This document shows, piece after piece, positions 27,205 through 36,413 of a DNA stretch of 64,000 nucleotides. This stretch comes from Prevotellaceae bacterium (GTDB lineage Bacteria; Bacteroidota; Bacteroidia; Bacteroidales; Paludibacteraceae): assembly GCA_020636695.1 (NCBI GenBank), contig JACJXJ010000002.1:62001-126000 (forward strand), given 5' to 3'. The number at the start of each line of letters is the position of its first letter. Positions within the stretch are counted from its first letter, which is position 1. The notes below the pieces were generated by a model. The model did no database searches. It had not been told where the DNA came from and worked only from the letters and a program-made list of their open reading frames with translations. The position numbers were made by a program, and so were the translations under genes.

Positions 27205-28326
27205 ATGCAATATTTATATATCGCTACTATTTTTGCAGGGGCATTGGTGTGTTTGCTTGCTTCATTATTGTTGTTTGCCCGTCGTAAGGCTGGAGAACGT
27301 TCTCGGATGATATTGTCAATAATCGTCTTTTTTTCTGTTTATAATTATATTACACGGTTTATTTCGCTTTGTACAGGCAATGTACCTGAATTTGTGGTTT
27401 CTGGGAAACTTTTATTACAAGCTAATTTTATGATTTTGGCTTACACAATGTATCCTATTGAGGTAATAGCTCCTGGATGGCTTAATGTAAAGCGCCTGTT
27501 GAAGCTATCAAGTTTGTGGTTGTCTTTGGTGGTTGTATACCTTATTAGTTTGTGGGTAGGCGTGGAATATACACCTTATGATTCATTAGTAGAAATGGTG
27601 ACACATGCTGATGGGTTTGACGTGTGGTTTCGTTTGTTGTTGGCGTTGCTTATTTTTAGCCCAATTGTATTTGTAGGTGTTATTCATCGTACTAGTCTTT
27701 ATAAGAATGCAGACCATATTTGGATCAAAAAATATGTCATTACCATTTTTATTAATACACTTGCTTATGTATTAGTTTTAATGTTTAATCACGAACTTAT
27801 TCATACGGTTTATTATTACATAAGTGTTGGCTGTAGTCTGTATATTGTTTATATGGAGTTGTTCGATCGCTTGATTGGAAAAACGGTTGTGAAAGAACCT
27901 ATGGAAGAACATCACATACAGTCAACCATTTTATCAAGTGACGAACTCGTGAATGAAGGGAAGGGGAGTATAGAACAAAAAAATGCCGCTCTAATACAAC
28001 GATTGAATGATTATATGATTACAAATAGTGCTTGGCGTAATCCCGATTTATCGTTGAATCATTTGGCCTCGGAACTGTTTACTAATAGAACAACATTGGC
28101 TCAAGCTGTACGTGAACATGGTTATGAAAACTACACTTATTACATCAATAAATTACGTGTCGACGATTTTGTACAACAGATTACATCAGGACAATTTGAA
28201 AATTTTCAAGAGGCTTTCTTTTTTGTTGGTTTTCGTTCACGTAACACGGCACTTCGTAATTTTCGACAATTCACAGGTATGATTCCGTCGGAATATTTCC
28301 AAAAGAAGGAAGTAGAACCGGGTTAG
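27205..28326 (+). CDS. Membrane-embedded AraC-family regulator
   Basis: About 373 residues from ATG 27205, chosen because it directly starts the first membrane helix. About seven hydrophobic segments fill residues 1-215, as in the 7TM-type regulators of the phylum. Residues about 262-370 form an AraC HTH domain: NPDLSLNHLASELFTNRTTL, INKLRVDDFVQQI, FVGFRSRNTALRNFRQFTGM, IPSEYFQKK. It likely senses something at the membrane and acts directly on DNA. It stands before the MarR-led efflux operon but ends 180 bases ahead of it and has its own promoter, so a regulatory link is only possible. Confidence 0.88.
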   Translation: MQYLYIATIFAGALVCLLASLLLFARRKAGERSRMILSIIVFFSVYNYITRFISLCTGNVPEFVVSGKLLLQANFMILAYTMYPIEVIAPGWLNVKRLLKLSSLWLSLVVVYLISLWVGVEYTPYDSLVEMVTHADGFDVWFRLLLALLIFSPIVFVGVIHRTSLYKNADHIWIKKYVITIFINTLAYVLVLMFNHELIHTVYYYISVGCSLYIVYMELFDRLIGKTVVKEPMEEHHIQSTILSSDELVNEGKGSIEQKNAALIQRLNDYMITNSAWRNPDLSLNHLASELFTNRTTLAQAVREHGYENYTYYINKLRVDDFVQQITSGQFENFQEAFFFVGFRSRNTALRNFRQFTGMIPSEYFQKKEVEPG

Positions 28327-28458
28327 ACTCAAGAAAATCATTGGCAAATATGGAGTGTCTTATTTTTTAGCTTATTGTTAATGAGCTCATTAAGATGATG
28401 CACTAAAAAATAGTGTTAAAAAAGAATAAGGACACATACAACTTTATGCTGCTTGTTG

Positions 28459-28466
28459 TACTTTTG
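28459..28466 (+). promoter_or_regulatory. Putative -7 element TACTTTTG of the efflux operon
   Basis: Exact TAnnTTTG. The palindrome at 28470 starts four bases after it, so a bound repressor would cover the transcription start. Confidence 0.7.
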
Positions 28467-28469
28467 CAA

Positions 28470-28485
28470 AGTTGTTTAAACAACT
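28470..28485 (+). promoter_or_regulatory. Palindromic operator O1, probable MarR site
   Basis: AGTTGTTTAAACAACT is a perfect 16-base palindrome between the -7 element and the marR start. The same half sites occur again before tolC. Confidence 0.75.
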
Positions 28486-28505
28486 ATTAATATCCGAACT
28501 ACATT

Positions 28506-28937
28506 ATGCAATTACACAACGATGAATTATTTGATATTTTGGTTGGTAAAATATCAATGGCTATCAATAGAGCATTCCTACGTGCGTTTGCTACAGAAGG
28601 AATTGATATTACCACCGAACAATGGTCGGTGTTAGCTTGTCTTTGGAAAAAAGATAAGGTGACACAACAAACCCTTTGTAATCTTACATCGAAAGATAAA
28701 CCTAGCATGACTCGTCTTATTGATAAGCTAGAAAGACGGAATTTGGTGACGCGTGTTTCGGATCATAATGATCGTCGCATAAATCTGATTCACTTAACCG
28801 ATAGTGGCATGGCTTTACAGAAAAAAGCCACTGATTTGGTCCAAAAAATTGCAGCTAAAACATTGAATAACATTACAGAAGATGAACTAATTTTGAGTAA
28901 AGGTGTTCTTAAACGAATTATGTCGAATTTGGAGTAA
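28506..28937 (+). CDS. MarR-family transcriptional regulator
   Basis: 143 residues. A winged-helix protein with recognition region VTQQTLCNLTSKDKPSMTRL, then IDKLERRNLVTRV and the wing HNDRRINLIHLTDSG (DxRxxxxxLT signature). It is first in the operon with TolC, HlyD and two ABC-2 permeases, so it is most likely its ligand-released repressor. Palindromes before its own start and after its stop fit autoregulation. Confidence 0.93.
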   Translation: MQLHNDELFDILVGKISMAINRAFLRAFATEGIDITTEQWSVLACLWKKDKVTQQTLCNLTSKDKPSMTRLIDKLERRNLVTRVSDHNDRRINLIHLTDSGMALQKKATDLVQKIAAKTLNNITEDELILSKGVLKRIMSNLE

Positions 28938-28952
28938 TTATTTTTTTATTTA

Positions 28953-28974
28953 AATAGTTGCATAAACAACTATT
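28953..28974 (+). promoter_or_regulatory. Palindromic operator O2 between marR and tolC
   Basis: AATAGTTG-CATAAA-CAACTATT has perfect eight-base arms. Its 16-base core differs from O1 at two central positions. It could give a second, repressed start for tolC. Confidence 0.7.
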
Positions 28975-29009
28975 GTTGTGTTAATGATAAAGATTATTTA
29001 ATTTAAGGT

Positions 29010-30500
29010 ATGAGAAAAAGCGTATTAGTATTAGGATTGGCAGGTTTTACGTGGTTATACATCTATCCACAACCAGTATTAGAATTGGAAACTTGCAGAC
29101 AAATGGCCTTAGACCATAACAAAAGTGTACAAATTGCTCAAGAATCGGTGAATGCGGCACGCGAATTAAAGAGGGCGGCCTTTACACAATTTTTACCGAA
29201 TTTTTCGGCGAACGGAGCGTATACATGGAATCAAAAAAATATCTCTTTATTGTCGGAAGACAAATATTTACCAGTATATAATTTGAATGCTAATGGCACA
29301 CCAAATTATGCAGGTTCGTGGAATAATAGTTGGGCACAAGTAGCGCCTAATGTATATGCACCTTTAGATGCTAATGGGACTCCGTTTGACCCCAAAACAA
29401 ATCCCGAAAAAATTCAATGGAAAAATGAAGCCTTGTTGCCCAAAAGTGCGTTGGAATTTGATATTCATAACATTTTTGTGGGTTCTGTGGGGTTTGTTCA
29501 ACCTATTTTTATGGGTGGTAAAATAAAGGAACTATATAACATTGCTAGATATGGCGAAAATCTAGCCAATGCGCAGAAAGAGAATAAAATAACCGATTTA
29601 TTGTTGGAGGTCGACGAGGCTTATTGGCGAGTTGTGTCTGTGGAAAATAAATTGAAATTGGCTACAGAGTATCGTAATTTGCTTGCCCAATTAGATTCCA
29701 ATGTGACGGTCATGATTGAAGAAGGTGTTGCTACTAAGGCCGAGTCTTTGAAAGTAAAAGTGAAGTTGAATGAGGCAGATGTAACCGTTACTAAAGCAGA
29801 AAATGGTCTTAGTTTGTCCAAGATGGCACTCAATCAATTGTGTGGAATGCCATTAGATTCTGATTATGTGCTTGCTGATGAAGATTTAAATCAGTCAGTA
29901 GATATAACACTTATTCCTACAGATCAAGCTATTAATAATCGCCCTGAAATAAAAGCATTGGTGCAAGCTCAAAATATTTCGAAAGCGAATGAGCGTATTA
30001 TGATAGCTCGTTTTTTACCTAATATTGGTGTGACAGGAAACTATGTTGTTTCTAATCCTAATAGCTTTAATGGGTATGCTAATGAGTTTGGCGGTGGCTT
30101 TTCTGTTGGGGTGGTAGCCAATGTACCGTTATGTCATTTTGGTGATAAGTTTCATACGTTAAATGCCGCTAAGTCACAAAGCAAAATAGCGACTTTACAA
30201 CTGGAAGAGGCTAAGGAAAAAATACAACTACAAATACAGCAAAATTCATATAAAGTGGCAGAAAGTGTCAAAAAAGAGATGTCGACCCGCAAAAATATTG
30301 AACAAGCAGAGGAAAATCTACGTTATGCCACTGAAGGGTTCGATGCAGGAGTGATTACTTCAACCGATTTACTAGGAGCTCAGACTGCTTGGTTATCGGC
30401 AAAATCTGAAAATATAGATGCATCCATTGATGTAAAACTTTGTAACCTTTATTTAACCAAGTCATTAGGGACGCTTCATGCTGAAGCAACGATAAAGTAA
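29010..30500 (+). CDS. TolC-family outer-membrane efflux protein
   Basis: 496 residues, normal for TolC. A signal-like N-terminus (MRKSVLVLGLAGFTWLYIYP), then two outer-membrane-efflux repeats: LETCRQMALDHNKSVQIAQE and KMALNQLCGMPLD in the first, RPEIKALVQAQNISKANERI and ATEGFDAGVITSTDLLGAQT in the second. An insertion of about 60 residues (Asn/Pro-rich, 85-145) sits in the first beta part. It forms the exit duct for the pump encoded downstream. Confidence 0.93.
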   Translation: MRKSVLVLGLAGFTWLYIYPQPVLELETCRQMALDHNKSVQIAQESVNAARELKRAAFTQFLPNFSANGAYTWNQKNISLLSEDKYLPVYNLNANGTPNYAGSWNNSWAQVAPNVYAPLDANGTPFDPKTNPEKIQWKNEALLPKSALEFDIHNIFVGSVGFVQPIFMGGKIKELYNIARYGENLANAQKENKITDLLLEVDEAYWRVVSVENKLKLATEYRNLLAQLDSNVTVMIEEGVATKAESLKVKVKLNEADVTVTKAENGLSLSKMALNQLCGMPLDSDYVLADEDLNQSVDITLIPTDQAINNRPEIKALVQAQNISKANERIMIARFLPNIGVTGNYVVSNPNSFNGYANEFGGGFSVGVVANVPLCHFGDKFHTLNAAKSQSKIATLQLEEAKEKIQLQIQQNSYKVAESVKKEMSTRKNIEQAEENLRYATEGFDAGVITSTDLLGAQTAWLSAKSENIDASIDVKLCNLYLTKSLGTLHAEATIK

Positions 30501-30546
30501 TTTTTTAGTGATAAGTATTTTGTAAAATATCAAATATAGTAGGAAC

Positions 30547-31539
30547 ATGAAAAAGAAAAATCAGGACATTAGAACAGGTTTATTTGCCTTAATCATCGTG
30601 ATTGTTATTATTTTTATTATTGGGTTGATAGTCAATAAACCAGAACCGCTTATTATTGAAGGAGAAGCGGTTGCATCGGAGGTGCGTGTGTCGGGCAAAG
30701 TGCCTGGGCGTATTCATGAATTTAGAACTTCAGAGGGTGGTTGTGTACATGCTGGTGATACATTGGTGATTATCGAGAGTCCCGAATTGGCTGCTAAATT
30801 GGAACAAGCTAATGCGGCAGTAGACGCAGCGCAAGCACAAAACAAAAAAGCAATGAAAGGAGCTCGCAAAGAGATGATTTTAGGAGCTTACGAAATGTAT
30901 CAAAAGGCATTAGCTGGGGTTGATATTGCACAGAAATCGTATGGTCGTGTTCAACGTTTGTATGATAAAGGAGTAGTATCTGCTCAGAAACGCGATGAAG
31001 CCGAAGCGCAATATAAAGCTGCTGTTGCTACAGCTAATGCAGCTAAATCGCAATATGATATGGCGATGAATGGTGCAGAAGCTGAAGATAAAGACGCAGC
31101 ACGTGCTTTAGTGGATCGTGCCAATGGTGCTGTGAATGAGGTAGAATCCTATTTACAAGAAGTTACTTTGGTATCACCAATAGATGGCGAAGTATCAGAA
31201 ATTTATCCTAAACGTGGAGAGTTAGTTGGGACTGGAGCTCCTATTATGAGCATTGTTGATTTGAATGATATTTGGTTTACATTTAATGTGCGTGAGGATT
31301 TGTTGGGTGATTTGAAAATGGATAAAGTTTTTAAAGTGAAAGTACCTGCGCTTAATAATCAAATTATTACAGTAAAAGTAAATTATATCAAAGCATTAGC
31401 ATCGTATGCCACTTGGAAAGCGACTAAAACTACAGGACAATTTGATTTAAAGACCTTTGAAGTTAGGGCGCGTCCTACTACTCATATCGCAGATCTACGT
31501 CCTGGAATGACTGCAATATTTGAAGAATTAGTGAAATAG
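30547..31539 (+). CDS. HlyD/EmrA-type membrane-fusion protein
   Basis: 330 residues. One N-terminal helix (about 12-31), a biotinyl-lipoyl half (EVRVSGKVPGRIHEF), a long coiled-coil hairpin with Ala-rich heptads (about 80-190), the second lipoyl half (VSPIDGEVSEIYPKRGELVG) and a beta barrel with IADLRPGMTAIFEEL at the end. It bridges the inner-membrane permeases to TolC. The gap to tolC is 46 bases. Confidence 0.93.
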   Translation: MKKKNQDIRTGLFALIIVIVIIFIIGLIVNKPEPLIIEGEAVASEVRVSGKVPGRIHEFRTSEGGCVHAGDTLVIIESPELAAKLEQANAAVDAAQAQNKKAMKGARKEMILGAYEMYQKALAGVDIAQKSYGRVQRLYDKGVVSAQKRDEAEAQYKAAVATANAAKSQYDMAMNGAEAEDKDAARALVDRANGAVNEVESYLQEVTLVSPIDGEVSEIYPKRGELVGTGAPIMSIVDLNDIWFTFNVREDLLGDLKMDKVFKVKVPALNNQIITVKVNYIKALASYATWKATKTTGQFDLKTFEVRARPTTHIADLRPGMTAIFEELVK

Positions 31540-31608
31540 TTCTGGCATGAGAGTTATAGATTTAAAACAGTATCTAATTTACCTCCGTTTGAGAGGTGTA
31601 GTTTAATT

Positions 31609-32787
31609 ATGTTACATTCTCTATTTTTGGCTATAAAGCGAACATTTCAACGAGAGCTGAGACGTTTTGTGAGCCGTCCCATTTACTTATTGGCTTCGGT
31701 CGGTGTTATGGCGTTTTGTTTTATCTTTTTTCTGACTTTTTTTGACGAAGGACAACCTGAAAAGATGCCTATCGGAGTAGTTGATTTAGATAATTCTTCG
31801 TTTTCACGTCAGTATTTACGGAATTTACAAACGACACAACATGTTGATATAACACAACATTTTGCGAGTTTTAAAGACGCAAGAGAGGCGATGCAACGCG
31901 GTACTATTTACGCATTTGTGTATATAGAATCAGACTTTTATCGGCAGGTAATTACAAACAGAAGACCTACATTGACCTTTTATGTGAATAATGCTTATTT
32001 AGTTGCAGGTTCATTAGCAGCAAAGGATATGAGTTACATGAGTTTAATGACTGCTGGTGGTGTGCAACGTCAAGTCTTACGTGCTAAAGGCGTAGGCGAT
32101 AGTCAGATTATGGGTATTGTACAACCTATTACTATTGACATGCACTCCATAGGTAATCCTTGGATTAATTATGGAACGTATCTTCTGAATGTGCTTTTAC
32201 CTGTCATGTTACAGTTAATGACCTTAATGCTTACTGTCTTTTCTATTGGTATAGAGTTGAAAGAGCGAACTTCAATGGAATGGATGAATAATGCCGATAA
32301 TTCTCTATTTGCTGCATTGATGGGGAAATTGATGCCTTATACTATTATTTTTACCATTTTGGGATTAATAGGTAATTTGTTGCTATATAAATATATGCAT
32401 TTCCCCCTTAATTCCAGTATTGGGTGGATGTTTTTGGCCACTATTTTGTTAGTATTAGCTGCTCAGGCTCTTGGTATCTTGTTTATAGGCTTGTTGCCTG
32501 TTTTACGTGACGGCATTACGGTGGCAGGTATATTTGGGACATTGAGTATTACAGCTGCAGGAGCTACTTTCCCTGTGGAACAATTACCTTATTTCTTTAG
32601 GGAACTTACCATGGCATTCCCTATGCGACACTATTTTTTAATTTACGTTAATCAAGCTTTGAATGGTGTGGATGTGTCGCTATCTCTAACTAAATATTTG
32701 ATATTAGTGGGTTTTACACTGTTGCCATTGTTTGTGTATAAACGGTTAAAGAAGGCAGCCATTAAAATGAATTATCCTATAAAATAG
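31609..32787 (+). CDS. ABC-2 type efflux permease, first of pair
   Basis: 392 residues. One N-terminal helix (about 25-45), a periplasmic domain of about 140 residues (PIGVVDLDNSSFSRQYLRNL), then five to six helices from about 185, with the conserved GATFPVEQLPYFFRELTMAFP near 320. No ATP-binding subunit is encoded in this operon, as is common for these DUF/ABC-2 pairs of the phylum; energy coupling is unclear. Confidence 0.9.
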   Translation: MLHSLFLAIKRTFQRELRRFVSRPIYLLASVGVMAFCFIFFLTFFDEGQPEKMPIGVVDLDNSSFSRQYLRNLQTTQHVDITQHFASFKDAREAMQRGTIYAFVYIESDFYRQVITNRRPTLTFYVNNAYLVAGSLAAKDMSYMSLMTAGGVQRQVLRAKGVGDSQIMGIVQPITIDMHSIGNPWINYGTYLLNVLLPVMLQLMTLMLTVFSIGIELKERTSMEWMNNADNSLFAALMGKLMPYTIIFTILGLIGNLLLYKYMHFPLNSSIGWMFLATILLVLAAQALGILFIGLLPVLRDGITVAGIFGTLSITAAGATFPVEQLPYFFRELTMAFPMRHYFLIYVNQALNGVDVSLSLTKYLILVGFTLLPLFVYKRLKKAAIKMNYPIK

Positions 32788-32844
32788 GAGGTTTACGGTT
32801 AATCAAAGACCGATAACTGATTTATAAAAAATACTCAAATCGTT

Positions 32845-34083
32845 ATGAACGATATAAAAGATAAAAATTTATCACAAAATAGTGTCATTGCTGTTTTGAA
32901 TGGTGTGTGGCATAATTTTATCCATGAACTGAAAACCGCATTTCGTGATCGTGGAGTTGTTATTATGTTTATTCTTGGTCCATTGATTTATCCGCTTCTT
33001 TATCAGTCAATGTACTTGAATGAAGCGCTTGTGGATGTGCCAATTGGTATTGTTGATAATTCGCACAGCTCTTTTTCGCATGAACTCGTGCGAAACCTAG
33101 ATGCCACAGAAAGTTTGAAGACATATAGTTATTATGCATCATTATCTGATGCACAACATGCTTTTGAGCAGAGAGAGATTCATGGGATTGTATATATTCC
33201 TAAGGATATAAATTATAAATTGAGTAGAGCTGAGCAGGCGACTATTTCAGTATATTGCGATGTGAGTAGTTTTATGTATTATCGCACTATTTATCAGAGT
33301 TGTAATTACAGCATACTCTCGATGAACAAGAAAATCCAAATACAAAGACTGAATGCTTTAGGAATTGTGGGCGAAAGTGCTACTAGTATTGCTGACCCAA
33401 TGCCTTATCAAAATATATCACTTTACAATAGAGGTGTTGGCTTTGCTAGCTTTTTGCTGCCAAGTATTTTGGTGTTAATTTTGTTTCAGACACTATTTTT
33501 TGGTATTACTATGCTAGCAGGAACTTCGCGTGAAGAGAATAAATTTCATGTATTGGTAAGCGCAAATGCACATCGCGGTGGTATTTTTAGAGTTATCTGT
33601 GGCAAATCAGCCTTTTATTTTTTGATTTACTCTGTTTGGATATTTTATGTGTTAGGTATTGTACCACAAATTTTCAACATGCCTCATATTGGTAATCCAG
33701 TTGATTTGATTAAATTGATGATTCCTTTTTTGTTGGCAACAATATTTTTCTCGATGACTATTTCGGCATTTATTCCGAATCGTGAAACAAGCATGATTTT
33801 GTTTATGTTTTTCTCCGTTATCCTTTTATTTCTAAGTGGCATCGTTTGGCCTCAATCGAATATTAATGGTTATTGGCGTTTATTTGCATGGATATTTCCA
33901 TCCACTCATGGTGTTCAGGGATATATTAAGATTAATACTATGGGAGCTGATGTGCAACATGCTTCGTTTGAATATATAAGTCTTTGGGTACAAACCGCCT
34001 TTTATTTTGTGACAACTAGTATCGCTTATCGTTGGCAGATACGAAAAACAAGTAGAAAACAATTGGTTGAATCTGATCGTTAA
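32845..34083 (+). CDS. ABC-2 type efflux permease, second of pair
   Basis: 412 residues, same architecture as the gene before it: helix at about 34-55, periplasmic domain starting VPIGIVDNSHSSFSHELVRN, then six helices (about 200-400) with FLSGIVWPQSNINGYWRLFA and IFPSTHGVQGYIKINTMGAD. Together the two would form a heterodimeric exporter linked to HlyD and TolC. It ends the operon at a terminator. Confidence 0.9.
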   Translation: MNDIKDKNLSQNSVIAVLNGVWHNFIHELKTAFRDRGVVIMFILGPLIYPLLYQSMYLNEALVDVPIGIVDNSHSSFSHELVRNLDATESLKTYSYYASLSDAQHAFEQREIHGIVYIPKDINYKLSRAEQATISVYCDVSSFMYYRTIYQSCNYSILSMNKKIQIQRLNALGIVGESATSIADPMPYQNISLYNRGVGFASFLLPSILVLILFQTLFFGITMLAGTSREENKFHVLVSANAHRGGIFRVICGKSAFYFLIYSVWIFYVLGIVPQIFNMPHIGNPVDLIKLMIPFLLATIFFSMTISAFIPNRETSMILFMFFSVILLFLSGIVWPQSNINGYWRLFAWIFPSTHGVQGYIKINTMGADVQHASFEYISLWVQTAFYFVTTSIAYRWQIRKTSRKQLVESDR

Positions 34084-34159
34084 AGTGAATATGTAACCAT
34101 CCCAATGCTTATAAGCGTTAGTTGATGTTTGGTTAGATGTAAATTCCAATAGCTATTTA

Positions 34160-34196
34160 AAAACCCCACAGAAAAAATCTGTGGGGTTCGTTTTTT
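34160..34196. terminator. Bidirectional terminator between convergent transporter genes
   Basis: AACCCCACAG/CTGTGGGGTT hairpin followed by CGTTTTTT; A run on the other side. Confidence 0.9.
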
Positions 34197-34222
34197 ATAA
34201 TCTGTACTATTGATGTAAATTG

Positions 34223-35302
34223 TTATTTATCCACTTTGCGGTAACTGAATACAGCCCAGCTGTTGAAGAAAACTGCAAACCCGAGTAGAGCCCATATCTC
34301 TTTGGTTAAGTCGGCTAGTCCACTTCCTTTGAGAAACACAGAACGCATAACTACCATAAAGTGTTTTAACGGATTGAACGCTGCAATCCATTGTGCCCAC
34401 TCTGGCATACTTTCGACTGGTGTATAAAGCCCGCTTAACATAATAAAAATGAGCATGAAAAAGAATACAATGAACATAGCTTGTTGCATGGTTTGGGCAT
34501 AATTGGAGATGATGAGCCCAAGTCCCGAAACGGTGATAATATAAATGGTGGCAAACAGATAAATGGTGTAATAATGCCCAGCAGGAACAAGCCCGTAAAC
34601 AGCCCATGCAATGAATTCGCCAAAAGTCAGAATCACAAATCCAATGACCCAAAACGGAATTAGCTTTGCTAATAAAAACAATCCTTTATTGACTGGACTT
34701 ACGTTGATTTGTTCCATGGTGCCAATTTCTTTTTCGAGTACAATAGAAACGCCTGGTAAAAAGCCACAAATCAAGGTTAAAATCAGAACAATTAGTGCAG
34801 GAACCATGTAAACACGGTAGTTGAGGCGGGGATTAAACTTAAATTGCGAATCGATTTGAATTGTCGGCATGGCTGTTCTCCTATTTGCGGGAACTAATTC
34901 ATTCACTATTTCGGCATTGAAATCGGCAATAATACTGCTTAGATAGGTCATACCAACGCCAGCTTTCATGCCATTTACAGCATTCGGAGCTATCATTAGT
35001 TTGGTACCTTGTCCCGTTATTAGATTTTTTTCGAAGTGGGGTGGAATTTCGAGTATGAGATCTGATTCTTTGCGTTCAATACTTTTCAAGGCTGTGTGGA
35101 AATTGGTGGCATTATCGGTGAGCCTAAAGTAGCCAGATGACAAAATCTTTTCTGTCAATTGTCGCGAGTAAGTGCTATGATCGTGGTCTACAATACTCAA
35201 ATTTAAATTATTAATTTCATAACTAGCTGCCCAAGGTAATATAAGAAGTACCATTAATGGGAAACCAAATAGCATTTTGGGAATGAATGAATTCCTGAAC
35301 AA
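34223..35302 (-). CDS. Orphan ABC-2 type permease without an ATG start
   Basis: 359 residues from a TTG at 35302. The frame stays open upstream to a stop near 35381 and reads LLRKEFKQLFRNSFIPK, the usual lead of this family, but there is no ATG, GTG or second TTG in it. After that come an N-terminal helix (MLFGFPLMVLLILPWAASYE), a periplasmic domain (LSIVDHDHSTYSRQLTEKIL) and five to six helices with LEKEIGTMEQINVSPV and a tail AVFSYRKVDK. The usual first codons are replaced by the divergent promoter of the Pmp3 gene. No HlyD or TolC gene accompanies it. It is either TTG-initiated or a 5'-truncated relic. Confidence 0.75.
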   Translation of the reverse strand: MFRNSFIPKMLFGFPLMVLLILPWAASYEINNLNLSIVDHDHSTYSRQLTEKILSSGYFRLTDNATNFHTALKSIERKESDLILEIPPHFEKNLITGQGTKLMIAPNAVNGMKAGVGMTYLSSIIADFNAEIVNELVPANRRTAMPTIQIDSQFKFNPRLNYRVYMVPALIVLILTLICGFLPGVSIVLEKEIGTMEQINVSPVNKGLFLLAKLIPFWVIGFVILTFGEFIAWAVYGLVPAGHYYTIYLFATIYIITVSGLGLIISNYAQTMQQAMFIVFFFMLIFIMLSGLYTPVESMPEWAQWIAAFNPLKHFMVVMRSVFLKGSGLADLTKEIWALLGFAVFFNSWAVFSYRKVDK

Positions 35303-35355
35303 TTGCTTAAATTCTTTGCGTAGTAAATTATTTTGTTGTTTTTTTTGAAAAAAAT

Positions 35356-35363
35356 TATCTTTG
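35356..35363 (+). promoter_or_regulatory. Putative -7 element TATCTTTG of the Pmp3 gene
   Basis: Exact TAnnTTTG, 22 bases before the ATG at 35386. It lies inside the open 5' extension of the opposing permease gene. Confidence 0.65.
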
Positions 35364-35385
35364 CAGAAAATAAATCTTCTACACT

Positions 35386-35538
35386 ATGTCTCTTTTTCGC
35401 GTGTTAATCTGCATTATTTTCCCTCCATTAGCCATTATCGATAAGGGTTGTGGTTCATTCTTAATTGTGTTTTTACTGACTTTATGCGGTTGGGTACCAG
35501 GTGTCCTTGCTGCTCTCATTATCAACAATAAACATTAA
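35386..35538 (+). CDS. Pmp3/YqaE-family small membrane protein
   Basis: 50 residues, the typical size. Two hydrophobic helices joined by a short loop: VLICIIFPPLAIIDKGCGS, then FLIVFLLTLCGWVPGVLAAL. The patterns FPPLA, KGCGS and LCGWxPGxxAAL are the family hallmarks. Family members are linked to membrane potential and stress tolerance in yeast and bacteria. It has its own promoter and terminator, so it is a single-gene unit. Confidence 0.93.
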   Translation: MSLFRVLICIIFPPLAIIDKGCGSFLIVFLLTLCGWVPGVLAALIINNKH

Positions 35539-35565
35539 ACGCCAATCGTATAAAGATTGGCGTTT
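35537..35565. terminator. Terminator after the Pmp3 gene
   Basis: Perfect hairpin AAACGCCAATC/GATTGGCGTTT with a seven-base loop between convergent genes. Its start overlaps the stop codon. Confidence 0.8.
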
Positions 35566-35586
35566 AATGTTTATTGGAATTAGGTG

Positions 35587-36384
35587 TTATTTCGAACGTC
35601 CAGAAAAAAGTTTAATTAGTTGCAAATTACGTTTGAAAAATCGACTTGGTGTTTCATTGATTACGCTTTTGAAATCTTTTATAAAATGGGCTTGATCACA
35701 ATAATTCCCATCGTAAACTAGTTTTTGGTAGTCAATTGTCGTACTGCCGTTTATAGGGGTCCATACATTATCTAGCCTGACTATGCGCATCAATGTTTTA
35801 GGGCTAACACCAGTACGTTTCATAAAGCGACGTTCTAAGGTTCGATCCGTCACAGGGAAGCGCGACATAATATTTTTTAGTAATGTGTTTTTCCCAAAGT
35901 GTATTAAGTCGTCGTACAATTCATCAATTATATCTGGAATATATGGTGTGGTTTGAATCGAATTTAAAAAGGTGGTGAAATAAATTATACGTTCTTCAGC
36001 TGTGCTTAAATGAGCTAAATCTTCCCACACGGGATAAAAGAGTTCCTGTGGAAGCGTAATGCACTGCGAGTTTGGTTGTGACACATCAATAGCAAAAAAG
36101 CGTGAGAAAACGGTTGGTTTACAAATTACAACAAATGTGTCCATGGGTCCGTTCATTTGCATTTCCAGCGATTTTGAAACAACCGATGTGGCAAAAAAAG
36201 GCTCAAGTGGAGTACAAGTGGTATTCACTAAGTGGGGTGTGCTCTTAAAGTGAAAAATAATGGAGATGTCGGGACGAGGGACAAATAGCTCCGTCAAGCA
36301 GGGTTCATTCAATTGAAATGTTTCAAATTGTTTGATTAGCCATTTAGCTTCTGAAGGCACCTCGTGGTATTCGACTTGTAGCAT
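35587..36384 (-). CDS. AraC-family transcriptional regulator
   Basis: 265 residues. The first 150 form an effector-like domain of the DUF6597 type (FVPRPDISIIFHFKS, then GPMDTFVVICKP). Residues about 165-262 are an AraC HTH: SRFPVTDRTLERRFMKRTGV, SPKTLMRIVRLDNV, YDGNYCDQAHFIKDFKSVIN, ETPSRFFKRN. The gene stands alone between the Pmp3 gene and the propeller-like lipoprotein; targets are unknown. Confidence 0.88.
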   Translation of the reverse strand: MLQVEYHEVPSEAKWLIKQFETFQLNEPCLTELFVPRPDISIIFHFKSTPHLVNTTCTPLEPFFATSVVSKSLEMQMNGPMDTFVVICKPTVFSRFFAIDVSQPNSQCITLPQELFYPVWEDLAHLSTAEERIIYFTTFLNSIQTTPYIPDIIDELYDDLIHFGKNTLLKNIMSRFPVTDRTLERRFMKRTGVSPKTLMRIVRLDNVWTPINGSTTIDYQKLVYDGNYCDQAHFIKDFKSVINETPSRFFKRNLQLIKLFSGRSK

Positions 36385-36413
36385 TTTTTTATTTGTATAA
36401 TCAATTAGGTCAA

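Noticed and set aside
31609..34083. Complete ABC transporter
   Set aside because: Only permeases, adaptor and exit duct are present; no ATPase gene is in or next to the operon, so I do not claim a full ABC exporter.
34227..34652. 141-codon Cys/His-rich frame in the ABC-2 permease region
   Set aside because: It is the +1 frame of the permease; Cys and His richness is the usual shadow of hydrophobic codons.
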